Shown here one piece after another: positions 44,810-54,449 of a DNA stretch of 64,000 nt (position 1 is the first letter of the stretch; each line of letters begins with the position of its first letter). The DNA comes from Ectothiorhodospiraceae bacterium (GTDB lineage: Bacteria; Pseudomonadota; Gammaproteobacteria; Nitrococcales; Aquisalimonadaceae), in the NCBI GenBank assembly GCA_020831885.1, contig JAFIFU010000001.1, forward strand, positions 62,001-126,000, read 5' to 3'. The position numbers and the translations under genes were made by a program. The notes beneath the pieces were generated by a model. That model had not been told where the DNA came from. It did no database searches and saw nothing but the letters and a program-made list of their open reading frames with translations.

Positions 44810-46324
44810 ATGACTCGACCGTATCTTGAACGCATACTGACCGCCCGCGTCTACGACGCGGCCGAGCACACGCCGCTGGAGCCCGCCCCGAATCTGAGCG
44901 CCCGCATGGGCAACCAGGTCCTGATGAAGCGAGAAGACCTGCAACCGGTGTTCTCGTTCAAGATCCGCGGCGCCTACAACAAGATCGCCAAACTGCCCGA
45001 GGCCGCGCGACGGCGCGGCGTGATCTGCGCTTCCGCGGGGAATCACGCCCAGGGGGTGGCGCTCTCGGCCCATCGCCTGGGTATCAAGGCCATCATTGTC
45101 ATGCCGCGCACCACCCCCCGTATCAAGGTGGACGCGGTGCGCGCGCTGGGCGGCCGCGTCGTGTTGCATGGGGACGGCTATGACGAGGCGGCGGCGCATG
45201 CGGCGAAGCTGATGGAGGAGCGGGGCCTGAGTTGGATACCACCGTTCGATGATCCGGACATCATCGCGGGGCAAGGAACCGTGGGCATGGAGATCCTGCA
45301 TCAGCACCCGGAGAAGCTGCACGCCATCTTTGTGCCGGTTGGGGGCGGAGGGCTTGCCGCGGGTGTCTCGGTCTATGTGAAGCATCTGCGGCCCGATATC
45401 CGGGTGATCGGCGTGGAGCCGGAGGATGCGCCGACGCTGCACCATGCCATGGCCAGCGGGCGTCGTGTGATGCTGGACCAGGTGGGCCTGTTTGCCGATG
45501 GCGTCGCCGTTCGCCAGGTGGGCAAGGAGACATTCCGGGTGTGCCGCAAACATGTGGACGAAGTGGTGCTGGTGAGTACCGACGAGATCTGCGCCGCCAT
45601 CAAGGACATTTTCGACGATACCCGTAGTGTCATGGAGCCCGCCGGTGCCCTTGCCATGGCCGGGCTGAAGAAATACGTGGAGCGGGAGGGCGTCAGCGGT
45701 CAACGCCTGGTGGCGATCAACAGCGGTGCCAACATGAATTTCAGCCGCCTGGGGCACGTGGCCGAGCGCGCCGAGATCGGTGAACACCGGGAGGCGGTGC
45801 TGGCGGTCACAATCCCGGAGCGTCCGGGGAGTTTCCGGGAGTTCTGCCAGGCCATCGGAAGCCGTACCGTCACCGAGTTCAACTACCGCTTTTCGGATCC
45901 GGACAGCGCGCACGTGTTCGCCGGCGTGCAACTGAATGACGGCGAGGCGGAACGCCATGCCCTGGTGGACAGCCTGCGGCAACAGGGTTATCCAGTGCTG
46001 GATCTGACCGAGAATGAGATGGCCAAGGTGCATGTGCGGCACATGGTCGGGGGGCACGGCAGGCTGGTGGACAATGAGGTGGTCTACCGTTTCGAGTTCC
46101 CGGAGCGTCCCGGTGCCCTGCTGAATTTTCTGACCCGCCTGGGGCGGCGCTTCAACATCAGCCTGTTCCATTACCGCAACCACGGCGCAGCCTATGGCCG
46201 CGTGCTGGTTGGGGTTCAGGTGCCCCCCAACCAGCGCGAGCGCTTCCAGCAGTTCCTGGACCGGCTGGACTACCGGTATTTCGAGGAAACCGGCAATCCG
46301 GTCTACGCGTTGTTCCTGAGCTGA
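44810..46324 (+). CDS. ilvA: threonine ammonia-lyase, biosynthetic
   Basis: 504 residues from ATG 44810. PLP enzyme making 2-oxobutyrate for isoleucine. PLP Lys lies in FSFKIRGAYNKI; also SAGNHAQGVALSAHRLG and the glycine loop VPVGGGGLAAGVSVYVK. Two ACT-like regulatory domains occupy about 330-500 (LAVTIPERPGSFREFCQAIG and YRFEFPERPGALLNFLTRLG), so isoleucine feedback control is expected. Length fits the E. coli enzyme. It is divergent from rpiA. Confidence 0.97.
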   Translation: MTRPYLERILTARVYDAAEHTPLEPAPNLSARMGNQVLMKREDLQPVFSFKIRGAYNKIAKLPEAARRRGVICASAGNHAQGVALSAHRLGIKAIIVMPRTTPRIKVDAVRALGGRVVLHGDGYDEAAAHAAKLMEERGLSWIPPFDDPDIIAGQGTVGMEILHQHPEKLHAIFVPVGGGGLAAGVSVYVKHLRPDIRVIGVEPEDAPTLHHAMASGRRVMLDQVGLFADGVAVRQVGKETFRVCRKHVDEVVLVSTDEICAAIKDIFDDTRSVMEPAGALAMAGLKKYVEREGVSGQRLVAINSGANMNFSRLGHVAERAEIGEHREAVLAVTIPERPGSFREFCQAIGSRTVTEFNYRFSDPDSAHVFAGVQLNDGEAERHALVDSLRQQGYPVLDLTENEMAKVHVRHMVGGHGRLVDNEVVYRFEFPERPGALLNFLTRLGRRFNISLFHYRNHGAAYGRVLVGVQVPPNQRERFQQFLDRLDYRYFEETGNPVYALFLS

Positions 46325-46375
46325 GTCCGCCCCGGGCCACCCGGCCCCATGAGCGCATCGCGCTGTGGCGAACGT

Positions 46376-46885
46376 TTACGGGAACGCCGGGATGGTGGGC
46401 TCCGTGCCCCGGATCCTGACTTCGGGGTGATGGCTGCGGATCAGTTCCTCGATCTCCTCCACCCGTCGCTTGGGAACGTCAACCATCATCAGGATCTGCC
46501 CTTGGTCGATGGCCTGTTCGAAGCGGCGCAACTGGCTGTTCGGTGCCCCGGCACCGATCATGCTGGCTGCCCAGGCACCCACGCCCGCCCCGGCGAGAGT
46601 GATACCCAGGACGGCTCCGCCGCCCAGCACCAGGCCCGCCGGCGGTACGGTCACCGCCACCAGGCCGGCAATGGCGCCTGTGGCGCCGCCGATGGTCAAC
46701 CCTTTTTCCAGGGCCGGGATCAGATCGGTCCGCTGAAGCACCGAAGCCGTCGGTAGATCGTCCATCTGCTGCTCATCCTTGGCGATCAGGTGAATATGCC
46801 GCTCTTCCACCCGCGCCAGCAGGAGTTCGTCCACCAGGGTCCGGGTCAGATCCAGGGTCGGTACCAGGAAATAGATACGGCGCAT
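46376..46885 (-). CDS. DUF1269-like membrane-associated protein
   Basis: 169 residues. N-terminal ferredoxin-like segment (RRIYFLVPTLDLTRTLVDEL), a central glycine-rich hydrophobic stretch of about 60-115 (GGATGAIAGLVAVTVPPAGL, then GAGVGAWAASMIG), and a conserved C terminus (ILMMVDVPKRRVEEIEELI, RIRGTEPTIPAFP). Close-looking proteins are common in gammaproteobacteria; the role is unknown, though distant stress-protein similarity has been assigned to such families. GGAGGTG before the ATG is strong. It lies 59 bases after tex on the same strand. Confidence 0.8.
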   Translation of the reverse strand: MRRIYFLVPTLDLTRTLVDELLLARVEERHIHLIAKDEQQMDDLPTASVLQRTDLIPALEKGLTIGGATGAIAGLVAVTVPPAGLVLGGGAVLGITLAGAGVGAWAASMIGAGAPNSQLRRFEQAIDQGQILMMVDVPKRRVEEIEELIRSHHPEVRIRGTEPTIPAFP

Positions 46886-46944
46886 GGTGCACCTCCGTTA
46901 GTGCCGCCCGTTCCCTTTCAGTGTAGTTGGTCGGTTGCCGGCGC

Positions 46945-49242
46945 TCAGCGCTTTTTCGCCGCCATCAGGGCCTGGGCAAGTGCACCCCCGGGATCCTTCC
47001 GCCTTTCCCGGGGTTTCTGATCACCGCGGCGATCCCGGCCCGGGCGGGGGCGACGGTCGTCGTCTTCCCGGGGTAACGGATCCTGCAGACGCATGGTCAA
47101 CGCGATTCGCTGACGCTTGTGGTCCACGTCCAGGACTTTCACTTTGACCACGTCGCCGGAACGGGTGATTTCCCGCGGATCCCGGACAAACTTGTCGGAC
47201 ATGGCGGAGATGTGCACCAGCCCGTCCTGGTGCACGCCAACGTCCACAAAGGCGCCGAAGTTGGTCACGTTCGTCACAACGCCCTCCAGGACCATTCCCG
47301 GATCCAGGTCGGCGACGGTCTCCACGCCGTCCCGGAACGCGGCGGTTCGGAATTCCGGGCGCGGGTCCCGGCCGGGCTTCTCCAGCTCCGCGAGAATGTC
47401 CCTGACCGTGGGCTCGCCGAAATGCGCATCCGTGTAGTCCGCGGCGTTCAGTGCGCGCAGGAAACCGTGATCACCGACCACCTGGGTCAGCGTCCGTCCG
47501 TTGCGCTCCAGGATGCGCTCCACCACCGGATACGCCTCCGGATGTACGGCCGAAGCATCCAGCGGCTGATCCCCATCCCGGATACGCAGGAAACCCGCCG
47601 CCTGCTCGAAGGTCTTGTCGCCCAGGCGGGGTACCTGCCGCAGCGTCTCGCGGTTACGGAATGCGCCGTGGGTATCGCGATGCCGGACGATCCGTTCCGC
47701 CAGTGTCGGCGTCAGCCCGGATACCCGCGAAAGAAGGGGCGCGGAGGCGGTGTTCAGGTCCACCCCGACGGCGTTCACGCAGTCTTCCACCACGGCGTCC
47801 AGGCTGCGCGCCAGTTGCACCTGGCTGACATCGTGCTGGTACTGGCCCACGCCGATGGATTTCGGGTCGATCTTGACCAGTTCCGCCAGGGGGTCCTGCA
47901 GGCGCCGGGCGATGGAGACCGCGCCGCGCAGGGAGACATCCAGATCGGGGAACTCGGCGGCGGCCAGTTCCGAAGCCGAGTAGACCGAGGCCCCGGCCTC
48001 CGAGACCATGATCTGGGTAAGACGCAGGCCAGGGTGGCGTTGGCCCAGCTCCCGGACCAGGCGCTCCATGTCCCGCGAGCCGGTGCCGTTTCCGATGGCC
48101 ACCAGCTCCACGCCGTGACGGGATGCCAGAGCGGCCAATGTGGCGATGGATTCGTCCCAGGCCTTGCGCGGTGGCAGCGGATAAATGGTGGCGGTGTCCA
48201 CCAGCTTGCCGGTGTTGTCCACCACCGCCACTTTGCAGCCGGTACGGATGCCCGGGTCCAGGCCCATCACGCAGCGGTTGCCGGCGGGCGCGGCCAGCAA
48301 CAAATCCTTCAGATTGCGCGCGAACACCTGGATGGCCTCGGCTTCCGCCGCCTCCCGCAGCCGTGCCATGAGGTCCGTCTCCAGGCGGGTGTAGATCTTC
48401 ACCCGCCAGGTATAGCGGACCAGTGCCGCCAACCAGTCGTCTGCGGCGCGGCCCTGATGGTGGATGCCGAAACGGGCGGCGATACGGCGTTCGCAGTGTC
48501 CCGGTGTGCGCTCGTCGCCGTCCACCACCAGGGTCAGGCGCAGCACCCGTTCCTTACGGCCGCGGAACAGCGCCAGCGCACGATGGGACGGGATTTTCTT
48601 CAGCGGCTCCGAATATGCGAAATAGTCGGCGAACTTGGCGCCGCTCTCCGCCATCCCTTCGGCCACTTCCGAATGCAGCACGCCATGCTCCCAGGCATGG
48701 TCCCGGAGTTCTCCCACCAGCTCGGCGTCTTCCGCGAAGGTTTCCGCCAGCAGGTGCTTGGCGCCGTCCAGTGCCGCTGCCACGTCGGGAACGTCCCTGC
48801 CCGGGTTCACGTAGGAGATGGCCGCCTCCTCCGGCACCGTGTCCGGCTGTTCCAGCAACTGGCGGGCCAGGGGATCCAGGCCGGCCTCGCGGGCCATCTG
48901 CCCCCGCGTGCGTCGCTTTTTCCGGTACGGAAGGTACAGATCCTCCAGGCGTTGCTTGGTGTCCGCGGCCAGGACCGCGGCCCGGAGCTCCGGTGTGAGT
49001 TTGCCCTGTTCCTGGATACTGGTCAGAACGGTGTCCCGTCGCTCATCCAGTTCCCGCAGGTAATGCAAGCGTTCGTCCAGTTGGCGCAACTGTGTGTCGT
49101 CGAGCCCGCCGGTGGCCTCCTTCCGGTAGCGGGCGATGAACGGCACCGTGGCACCGTTGTCCAGCAGGTGTACGGCGGCTTCCGCCTGACGGGGTTGGAT
49201 CTGCAGTTCCTGGGAAAGGCGTTGGATCAGCTTCTCGGTCAT
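46945..49242 (-). CDS. tex: Tex family RNA-binding transcription accessory protein
   Basis: 765 residues from ATG 49242. Cytoplasmic Tex/YhgF protein linked to transcription and RNA metabolism. N-terminal helices ([35 protein letters not shown]), YqgF-like domain ([17 protein letters not shown]), helix-hairpin-helix repeats ([18 protein letters not shown]), and a C-terminal S1 domain ([20 protein letters not shown]). The last 45 residues are basic and Arg/Asp-rich, an RNA-binding type tail. No clear Shine-Dalgarno precedes the ATG. Confidence 0.96.
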   Translation of the reverse strand: MTEKLIQRLSQELQIQPRQAEAAVHLLDNGATVPFIARYRKEATGGLDDTQLRQLDERLHYLRELDERRDTVLTSIQEQGKLTPELRAAVLAADTKQRLEDLYLPYRKKRRTRGQMAREAGLDPLARQLLEQPDTVPEEAAISYVNPGRDVPDVAAALDGAKHLLAETFAEDAELVGELRDHAWEHGVLHSEVAEGMAESGAKFADYFAYSEPLKKIPSHRALALFRGRKERVLRLTLVVDGDERTPGHCERRIAARFGIHHQGRAADDWLAALVRYTWRVKIYTRLETDLMARLREAAEAEAIQVFARNLKDLLLAAPAGNRCVMGLDPGIRTGCKVAVVDNTGKLVDTATIYPLPPRKAWDESIATLAALASRHGVELVAIGNGTGSRDMERLVRELGQRHPGLRLTQIMVSEAGASVYSASELAAAEFPDLDVSLRGAVSIARRLQDPLAELVKIDPKSIGVGQYQHDVSQVQLARSLDAVVEDCVNAVGVDLNTASAPLLSRVSGLTPTLAERIVRHRDTHGAFRNRETLRQVPRLGDKTFEQAAGFLRIRDGDQPLDASAVHPEAYPVVERILERNGRTLTQVVGDHGFLRALNAADYTDAHFGEPTVRDILAELEKPGRDPRPEFRTAAFRDGVETVADLDPGMVLEGVVTNVTNFGAFVDVGVHQDGLVHISAMSDKFVRDPREITRSGDVVKVKVLDVDHKRQRIALTMRLQDPLPREDDDRRPRPGRDRRGDQKPRERRKDPGGALAQALMAAKKR

Positions 49243-49361
49243 CGGTGATATCGACTGGTTTGGCGGAAAAGGCCAAACGGTAACCCCGTTGGGGGGATTT
49301 CGCCAGTGGCAGGGGCAGCCGCCCAAGGCGATGCCGCCCCTGCCAGATTCGAGCCATGGGA

Positions 49362-49919
49362 TCAGAACCGGAGCTGGAGATTCAGCGAGCCCATGTCCAG
49401 GTCGGTGTCATCCAGTGCAAAACGTTCGTATTCCATCCGCAGGTCCAGGTTGTGGGACAGCGCGAAGCGGGCACCGACGCCGTAAAACATGTCGTTGCCG
49501 TCCCTGCTGGTACTCACGGGGCCCGCCTCCAGGTCCGCATCCCAGAATAACTGTCCGAGCTTTGCATACGGAGCGAAGTTCGGGGTGACCGGCAGGGCGG
49601 CGGTGCCGGCCAGGCTCCAGCCGCTGGCATCAGCGCTGAAGGGGCCGCGGGATGTCTTGCCGAAATCCGTGTAGCCAAGCTCGGCGGAGAGTACGCGGTT
49701 GAACTGCACGCCGGCGAACACCTTCCATGACCAGCGGTCGTCCTTGAACCGTTCGTCCTCGTCCAGGAAATCCTCGTCGTTCAGGCGGTAATAGCCGACA
49801 CCGCCGCCGATATACCCCTGCGGTGGTCCTGCCCAGGGTGATTGCTGGGTCCAGCCGGTCTGGGGAAGGCTCACCAGGCCGGTGCCGATGAGAGCGATGG
49901 GGAGAAGGCGCTTCATCAT
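49362..49919 (-). CDS. small outer-membrane beta-barrel protein (OmpA/OmpW-like)
   Basis: 185 residues from ATG 49919 (GGAGG seven bases upstream). A signal peptide of about 22 residues ([19 protein letters not shown]) precedes alternating strands such as [37 protein letters not shown] and [22 protein letters not shown], ending in aromatic LNLQLRF, as in eight-stranded barrels assembled by BAM. No OmpA-like peptidoglycan domain. The function is unknown; protection or small-molecule roles are seen in such families. Confidence 0.82.
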   Translation of the reverse strand: MMKRLLPIALIGTGLVSLPQTGWTQQSPWAGPPQGYIGGGVGYYRLNDEDFLDEDERFKDDRWSWKVFAGVQFNRVLSAELGYTDFGKTSRGPFSADASGWSLAGTAALPVTPNFAPYAKLGQLFWDADLEAGPVSTSRDGNDMFYGVGARFALSHNLDLRMEYERFALDDTDLDMGSLNLQLRF

Positions 49920-49984
49920 GCCGTGTCCTCCTTCGTTGCCATGACGGAAACGATACAAGGCATCGAGGAGACAAGCATGGTAGA

Positions 49985-50011
49985 TCGAGACAACAACAAC
50001 AATTGTCTCGA
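49985..50011. repeat. hairpin-forming inverted repeat upstream of barrel gene
   Basis: TCGAGACAA and TTGTCTCGA form a 9-bp perfect stem around CAACAACAA. It lies in a relatively AT-rich gap between the first slp gene and the barrel gene, 66 bases before the latter's start on the minus strand. It could be an operator or a weak slp terminator; no T run is present. Confidence 0.4.
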
Positions 50012-50063
50012 AATGGCGTCGTTAATCAATTTTGCTGTTGCCGAACAGTCACATTCGCCAGCA

Positions 50064-50561
50064 CTATCGGGATATCATCACACCGACGCCAAAGCGCACC
50101 CGCGGTTCCTCACGCACACGCTGGGGTTCCCTCGGCCAGAGGTGCAGTGCCTCGGCGTGCACCACCGGATAGCGGTACTCCGCCTCTCCGATGCGCCCCT
50201 TGCGCGGTTGGTCGAGCTCCCCCGTGACCGTGATCAACCGGTCGGGGGCGTAGTCCGCCGGTTCCAGATAGCCGGGATGGACCACCAGGAAGCGCCCTTG
50301 GGAACCCTCGGTGGTGTCCGGTTTCTGGTTACGCTGTAACGGGTAGGCGAGGACTTCCATGCGGGTTTCCCGGTCCTCTGGTTCCGTCTGGATGATGCGA
50401 CCTCCCCAGATCACCCGCTCCCCGCGCGCTCCCTCCGCGGTGGCCGATGCCGCGCGCGCCACCAGTTCCGTGTTGACATGCTCGGTGGGGAAGCCGGGGC
50501 CGGTAGCACAGCCAGCCAGTACCGGGAGCGTGCACAGGAACAGCAGAGCCAGACGTGTCAT
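50064..50561 (-). CDS. Slp-family outer membrane lipoprotein (copy 1)
   Basis: 165 residues with AAGGAG before the ATG. Lipoprotein signal with lipobox LAGC (Cys near 18). The mature part is the Slp domain: VIWGGRIIQTEPEDRETRME, LEVLAYPLQRN-like, GRFLVVHPGYLEPADYAPDR and LITVTGELD. Slp proteins are outer membrane lipoproteins, in E. coli starvation- and acid-induced; the precise role is unclear. The second Slp gene starts 24 bases upstream in the same transcript. Confidence 0.92.
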   Translation of the reverse strand: MTRLALLFLCTLPVLAGCATGPGFPTEHVNTELVARAASATAEGARGERVIWGGRIIQTEPEDRETRMEVLAYPLQRNQKPDTTEGSQGRFLVVHPGYLEPADYAPDRLITVTGELDQPRKGRIGEAEYRYPVVHAEALHLWPREPQRVREEPRVRFGVGVMISR

Positions 50562-50585
50562 GTGAACTCCTTGGTTGGCGACGCG

Positions 50586-51146
50586 CTACCAGCGACGCGG
50601 TCGCCAGTAGGGATGCCAGGGATCATGCCACCACGGACGGTACCAGGGATCGTACCAGGGGTCGTACCAATAGGGGCCTGGCGGCGGGCGGTGGAGCGTG
50701 GGTTCCGGCGGCCAAAGGTGCAGGCCTTCGACCTGTATCCGGGGGTAGCGGTAGTCGAAGTCCCCGACTTTCCGCACCACAACGCCTTCCAGTCGCCCGG
50801 CCACCGTAACCGCCTTGCCCTGCGCGTACTCCCGGGGATCCAGGAAGCCCGGGACGATGGCCAGAAAACGGCCGGGACTTGCCTGATCCTCGTTCGGCCG
50901 GGTGTCACGCCGCAGCGGGCGGGCAATGATCTCCACTTCGGAGTGCTCCGCGGTGTTCTCCACAGAGATGACCGTGCCACCCCAGCGGACCCGGGAACCG
51001 CTCAACCGATCCGGATCACGTTGTGCATCGGCCAGCGTGGGTTCAGGGTCGGAAACGGGTAGGTCCACGGAGGAGGGCACGCTGGCACAGCCAGCCATGA
51101 TCAGTACGGACAACAGGAGCAAGCATACGCGCGGCATCGGGTACAT
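50586..51146 (-). CDS. Slp-family outer membrane lipoprotein (copy 2) with aromatic tail
   Basis: 186 residues from ATG 51146 (ATG 51137 also possible). Lipobox MAGC. Slp core: RVRWGGTVISVENTAEHSEV, RPNEDQASPGRFLAIVPGF and YAQGKAVTVAGRLEG. The last 30 residues are rich in Trp, Tyr, Pro and Asp with a repeated WYDP motif, absent from the shorter copy. Tandem arrangement suggests duplication followed by divergence. Confidence 0.9.
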   Translation of the reverse strand: MYPMPRVCLLLLSVLIMAGCASVPSSVDLPVSDPEPTLADAQRDPDRLSGSRVRWGGTVISVENTAEHSEVEIIARPLRRDTRPNEDQASPGRFLAIVPGFLDPREYAQGKAVTVAGRLEGVVVRKVGDFDYRYPRIQVEGLHLWPPEPTLHRPPPGPYWYDPWYDPWYRPWWHDPWHPYWRPRRW

Positions 51147-51219
51147 CCCCCGCCCATTCCGGACCCGTGTTCATGAGACCGCTCGCCGGTGGAGGTGTTC
51201 CCGTATGGCGCGACCGCCG

Positions 51220-52737
51220 TCAGTCGGAATCCAGCATGGCCAGACGGGTATCGGCCTCCGCCTCCTCCAGCAAGGCCAGCAGATTGCTGGTGCTGGCCTT
51301 GAAGTCCGCCAGTTGTTCCCGGGGTACCGGATCACCGTTGGGCAGCTCGACCCGCATGGCATCCCGTGGTTGGCCGTTGACGTGAAACTCGTAATGCAGG
51401 TGGGGTCCGGTGGCCAGGCCGGAGCGGCCCACATAGCCGATCACCTGACCCTGGTCCACGCGGCTGCCCACCCGGATGCCGTCCGCATAGCGTGACATGT
51501 GGGCATACAGAGTACGGTACTGGTTACTGTGCTGGATGATCACGGTGTGTCCGTATCCGCCTTTGCGGCCGGCGTGTACCACGCGACCGGCACCGGAGGC
51601 CATGATGGGGGTCCCGGTGGGGGCGGCGAAGTCCGTGCCCAGGTGGGGGCGTGTCACCCCCAGAACCGGATGCTTCCGGTTGCGGTTGAAACCGGAGCTG
51701 ATCCTCGCATTCTGAACCGGGCGACGGATAAACGCCTTGCGCAGATTCTCGCCTTCGGGCGTGAAGTAGCCCTGGGTGCCGTCGGGGAGTTCGAAGTGAA
51801 GCGCCTGGAATGTCCGGCCGCGATTCTCGAAGCTGGCAGCGATGATGCGTCCGTCCGCGACCCGTTCGCCATCCAGAAAGTCGGCTTCGTAGATGACTGA
51901 AAAGCGGTCGCCACTGCGGACATCGCGGTTGAAGTCCAACTGCCACTCGAAAATGCTCATGAGCTGCATGATGTGGCGGTTGGACAGGCCCGCCTGCCGG
52001 CCGGCAAGGTACAGGGAGCGGTCAATGGTTCCGGTTGCCTGCAACCGTCGGGTTTCCAGCGTCTGCTCGTGGATAGCCGCCCGGAAACCCTCCTCCTCGC
52101 GCTCAACGATGAGCGTGCGGGTGCGGTCCAGAGGATAGCGGAGTTCCGCGAGCCCCTCGCCGTCGTCCAGTAGCCGGAAATGCATTTCCCGTCCGGGATG
52201 GATTCGGCTGAGTGCGCGTGTTTCGTCGCCGGCATGTACGACCCGATGCAATTCCTGGGCGCTCAAACCCATACGGCTGAAGATGGCGGACAGGCTGTCA
52301 CCGGATCGCACGGTCACGGTCTCGAAGTCGGCCAGCGGGTCCGGTGGTTCGGGAGTGGCCGCCTCCATGGCGGCAATCCGTGCGTGCAGGGAATCTCCGG
52401 GGAAGAATGGCACCAGGGGCTCCAGCAGCGGCGAGGGTTCCCAACGCAGACGGGCCAGTTCCTGCCTGGCCGGATCAGGCATGGAAGCACGTCCGGCCAC
52501 GCGCGGTTCCGGATCGGGCGCGGGATCGCCACCGGCAGCGCGCAGTTCCGGGATGGGTATGTTTGTGACGTCCAGCTCGACTTCCGTGGTGCCGCCGGGT
52601 TTTCCTCCGGTCATGGCCAGTGCCAGCAGTCCGGATACCATCACCGCAAGCGCCGCCAGCGCCGGCCGGCGCCGGAACCGGGTGAACCAGCCAGCGCGCC
52701 GCTCCGTATAGCGCCAGCGGCGGCGCTTGAAATCCAT
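51220..52737 (-). CDS. M23-family murein endopeptidase with LysM-like domain (MepM-like)
   Basis: 505 residues from ATG 52737; a TTG eight codons upstream (52761) with AGAGGG is an alternative. An N-terminal membrane anchor follows a very basic stretch (FKRRRWRYTERR), then an OapA/LysM-like region (VRSGDSLSAIFSRMGLSAQE) and the M23 domain with zinc ligands in RPHLGTDFAAPTGTPI and GPHLHYEFHVNG. It matches MepM, which opens D,D-cross-links to let peptidoglycan grow. It probably acts in the periplasm. A promoter is seen 120 bases upstream. Confidence 0.93.
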   Translation of the reverse strand: MDFKRRRWRYTERRAGWFTRFRRRPALAALAVMVSGLLALAMTGGKPGGTTEVELDVTNIPIPELRAAGGDPAPDPEPRVAGRASMPDPARQELARLRWEPSPLLEPLVPFFPGDSLHARIAAMEAATPEPPDPLADFETVTVRSGDSLSAIFSRMGLSAQELHRVVHAGDETRALSRIHPGREMHFRLLDDGEGLAELRYPLDRTRTLIVEREEEGFRAAIHEQTLETRRLQATGTIDRSLYLAGRQAGLSNRHIMQLMSIFEWQLDFNRDVRSGDRFSVIYEADFLDGERVADGRIIAASFENRGRTFQALHFELPDGTQGYFTPEGENLRKAFIRRPVQNARISSGFNRNRKHPVLGVTRPHLGTDFAAPTGTPIMASGAGRVVHAGRKGGYGHTVIIQHSNQYRTLYAHMSRYADGIRVGSRVDQGQVIGYVGRSGLATGPHLHYEFHVNGQPRDAMRVELPNGDPVPREQLADFKASTSNLLALLEEAEADTRLAMLDSD

Positions 52738-52856
52738 GTCGGTGAGCCTGGACGATCGCAAAACAGGACCCTCTGTTGCCCGGCTGATTCCGGGGTGTTT
52801 GTCGATTTTCTGCCCGGCGGCTACTGGCCCGGGAACCGGATCAGCGATACCGGAAC

Positions 52857-52884
52857 ACTATATCACCGGTCTTCAACACTCAAG
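52857..52884 (-). promoter_or_regulatory. extended -10 promoter for M23 peptidase gene
   Basis: On the minus strand TGATATAGT is an extended -10 element (TGn plus TATAGT, 52857-52862). CTTGAG (52879-52884) lies 16 bases upstream as a weak -35. This makes a leader of about 110 bases before the peptidase ATG. Confidence 0.45.
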
Positions 52885-52932
52885 CAAAAAGTCCGCATAA
52901 CTCCGCGGGATTGTTGGGTTTTGGCAACAAAT

Positions 52933-53886
52933 TCACTCCCCGCTCGGGCGCAACTCCAATCCGTTCAGTTGATCCAGGCCGTTGCTGCGGATCATGCGCT
53001 GCACTTCCTGAACGTAAGCCTCGCCCCGCTCCGAGTAACGGGTGAGCCCCTGCGCCAGTTCCAGTCCGTGAAGGGGGCGGCCCTCCCGGCGCCGCCGTTC
53101 ACGCAGCAGACGCAGGTCGCGGTAGGCGTCACCCACGTTCAGCGTATAAACATAATTGCGTACCGAGGCCTGCAAATCCGGGAACACGCGCACATAATGA
53201 CGGGCTCCCTCGCTGCGGTTCTCCGGTTCGAGCCCTTGTTCGGCATCCCAGGTCCAGACGCCGAACAGGTTGTTGGCCTGCTGCGCGAAGCGCGAGGTTC
53301 CCCATCCGCTTTCGTTGGCGGCCTGGGCCAGGGCCATGTCCACGGGCACCTCATCCACACGGCGCAGAAGGCGTCGACGGACCTCGGGGGCGTTGGGATC
53401 GCCGCTGAGCTGGTAACGGTGAAGCAGGGTGGCCACCTCCTGCCAGGCACGGCTGTCCGGCTCCAGCTCGCCATTGGCGAAGACGGTTTCCAGCCGGCTC
53501 CGCAGGCGCCGCAGGCGCGCGTTCTCCATCAACAGCAGAGGCAGCAGACTCTGAAGAAACAGGGTCTTGCGTTCCTCCACCGTGAGCTCGCCGATATCGT
53601 CCGGGAAACGCTGGATGGCCAGAGGCGGAACCTGTTCCCCCGGCGGCCAGCCGTATCCCGAGGCCTGGAATCTTGCCTGGATCTCCTGAGCGCTGTCCAC
53701 GGACACCGGCAGCGGCTTCACCGGCAGCGCGTCGCTGGCATAGCCCGGCGGGGCGTTGTCCATGGCCAGCAGTGCCTGCCATCCCATGTGCAGGCCGGTG
53801 ATCATGGCCAGGAGCGTGCACGCCAGCACCAGGACGCGGTAATCCGTCGGCCGGATGCTCTGCCTCGTCGGTGTCTGGCTGTTCAT
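52933..53886 (-). CDS. Bax-like glucosaminidase-domain protein
   Basis: 317 residues, GAGGGG before the ATG. A membrane helix lies near residues 17-40 (VLVLACTLLAMITGLHMGW); the C-terminal glucosaminidase fold shows ALAQAANESGWGTSRFAQQA, NNLFGVWTWD and DLQASVRNYVYTLN, typical of Bax. The catalytic Glu is expected in ANESGWG. Such enzymes cut peptidoglycan glycan strands. It is next to the M23 peptidase, on the same strand but with a 195-base gap and its own promoter between them. Confidence 0.92.
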   Translation of the reverse strand: MNSQTPTRQSIRPTDYRVLVLACTLLAMITGLHMGWQALLAMDNAPPGYASDALPVKPLPVSVDSAQEIQARFQASGYGWPPGEQVPPLAIQRFPDDIGELTVEERKTLFLQSLLPLLLMENARLRRLRSRLETVFANGELEPDSRAWQEVATLLHRYQLSGDPNAPEVRRRLLRRVDEVPVDMALAQAANESGWGTSRFAQQANNLFGVWTWDAEQGLEPENRSEGARHYVRVFPDLQASVRNYVYTLNVGDAYRDLRLLRERRRREGRPLHGLELAQGLTRYSERGEAYVQEVQRMIRSNGLDQLNGLELRPSGE

Positions 53887-53923
53887 GGCGTCCCCTCGCG
53901 GCGCTTGGCGGAAAAAGCTGGAA

Positions 53924-54382
53924 TCACTCCAGCGAGAGGATGAAGTCCCAGTGGCGCTTCTCGACCGGCATGACTGACAGGCGGTTGCCCCGGCGCACCA
54001 GAGCCAGCCCGTCCAGTTCCGGCCTGTCCTTCAGCTCCGCCAGAGTGATCACGCGCCGGAGCTTGCGGACGAAGCGGACATCCACCATGAACCAGCGGGG
54101 GTTGTCCGGGTCGCTCCTGGGGTCGTAATGCGGGTCCTCCGGGTCAAAGGCGGTGTGATCGGGGTAGCCCTCGCGGACGACTTCGGCCACGCCCACGACG
54201 CCCGGGGGCTGTGTGTTGGAATGGTAAAAGAGGATCTGGTCGCCCACCTTCATCTGATCACGCATCATATTGCGGGCCTGATAGTTGCGCACCCCGTCCC
54301 AATGCTCGGTCTGGCCCGGTCGGCTCGCCAGGTCATCAATGCTGAACTCGTCCGGTTCCGACTTCATCAGCCAGTACTGCAT
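53924..54382 (-). CDS. EVE domain-containing protein
   Basis: 152 residues, GGAGAG before the ATG. Starts WLMKSEPDEFSIDDL and contains WDGVRNYQARNMMRD, QILFYHSNTQPPGVVGVAEV and DPRWFMVDV-like strand, the EVE fold of the PUA-like group. Such proteins read modified bases in DNA or RNA; the substrate here is unknown. It lies near fau, as in other gammaproteobacteria. Confidence 0.95.
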   Translation of the reverse strand: MQYWLMKSEPDEFSIDDLASRPGQTEHWDGVRNYQARNMMRDQMKVGDQILFYHSNTQPPGVVGVAEVVREGYPDHTAFDPEDPHYDPRSDPDNPRWFMVDVRFVRKLRRVITLAELKDRPELDGLALVRRGNRLSVMPVEKRHWDFILSLE

Positions 54383-54449
54383 GGGGAACTCTCCGCCTCA
54401 CCGCGCTGGGCGTAGGATACTGAAACCGTTCCGGACTTGCGACTGCGGG

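Noticed and set aside
47119-49248. 709-codon open frame on the plus strand opposite tex
   Set aside because: Antisense shadow of the tex gene; His/Gln/Gly-rich translation without domain features.
52762-52932. Small gene between the M23 peptidase and Bax-like genes
   Set aside because: Only promoter-like sequence and no frame with a ribosome site or family-like protein.
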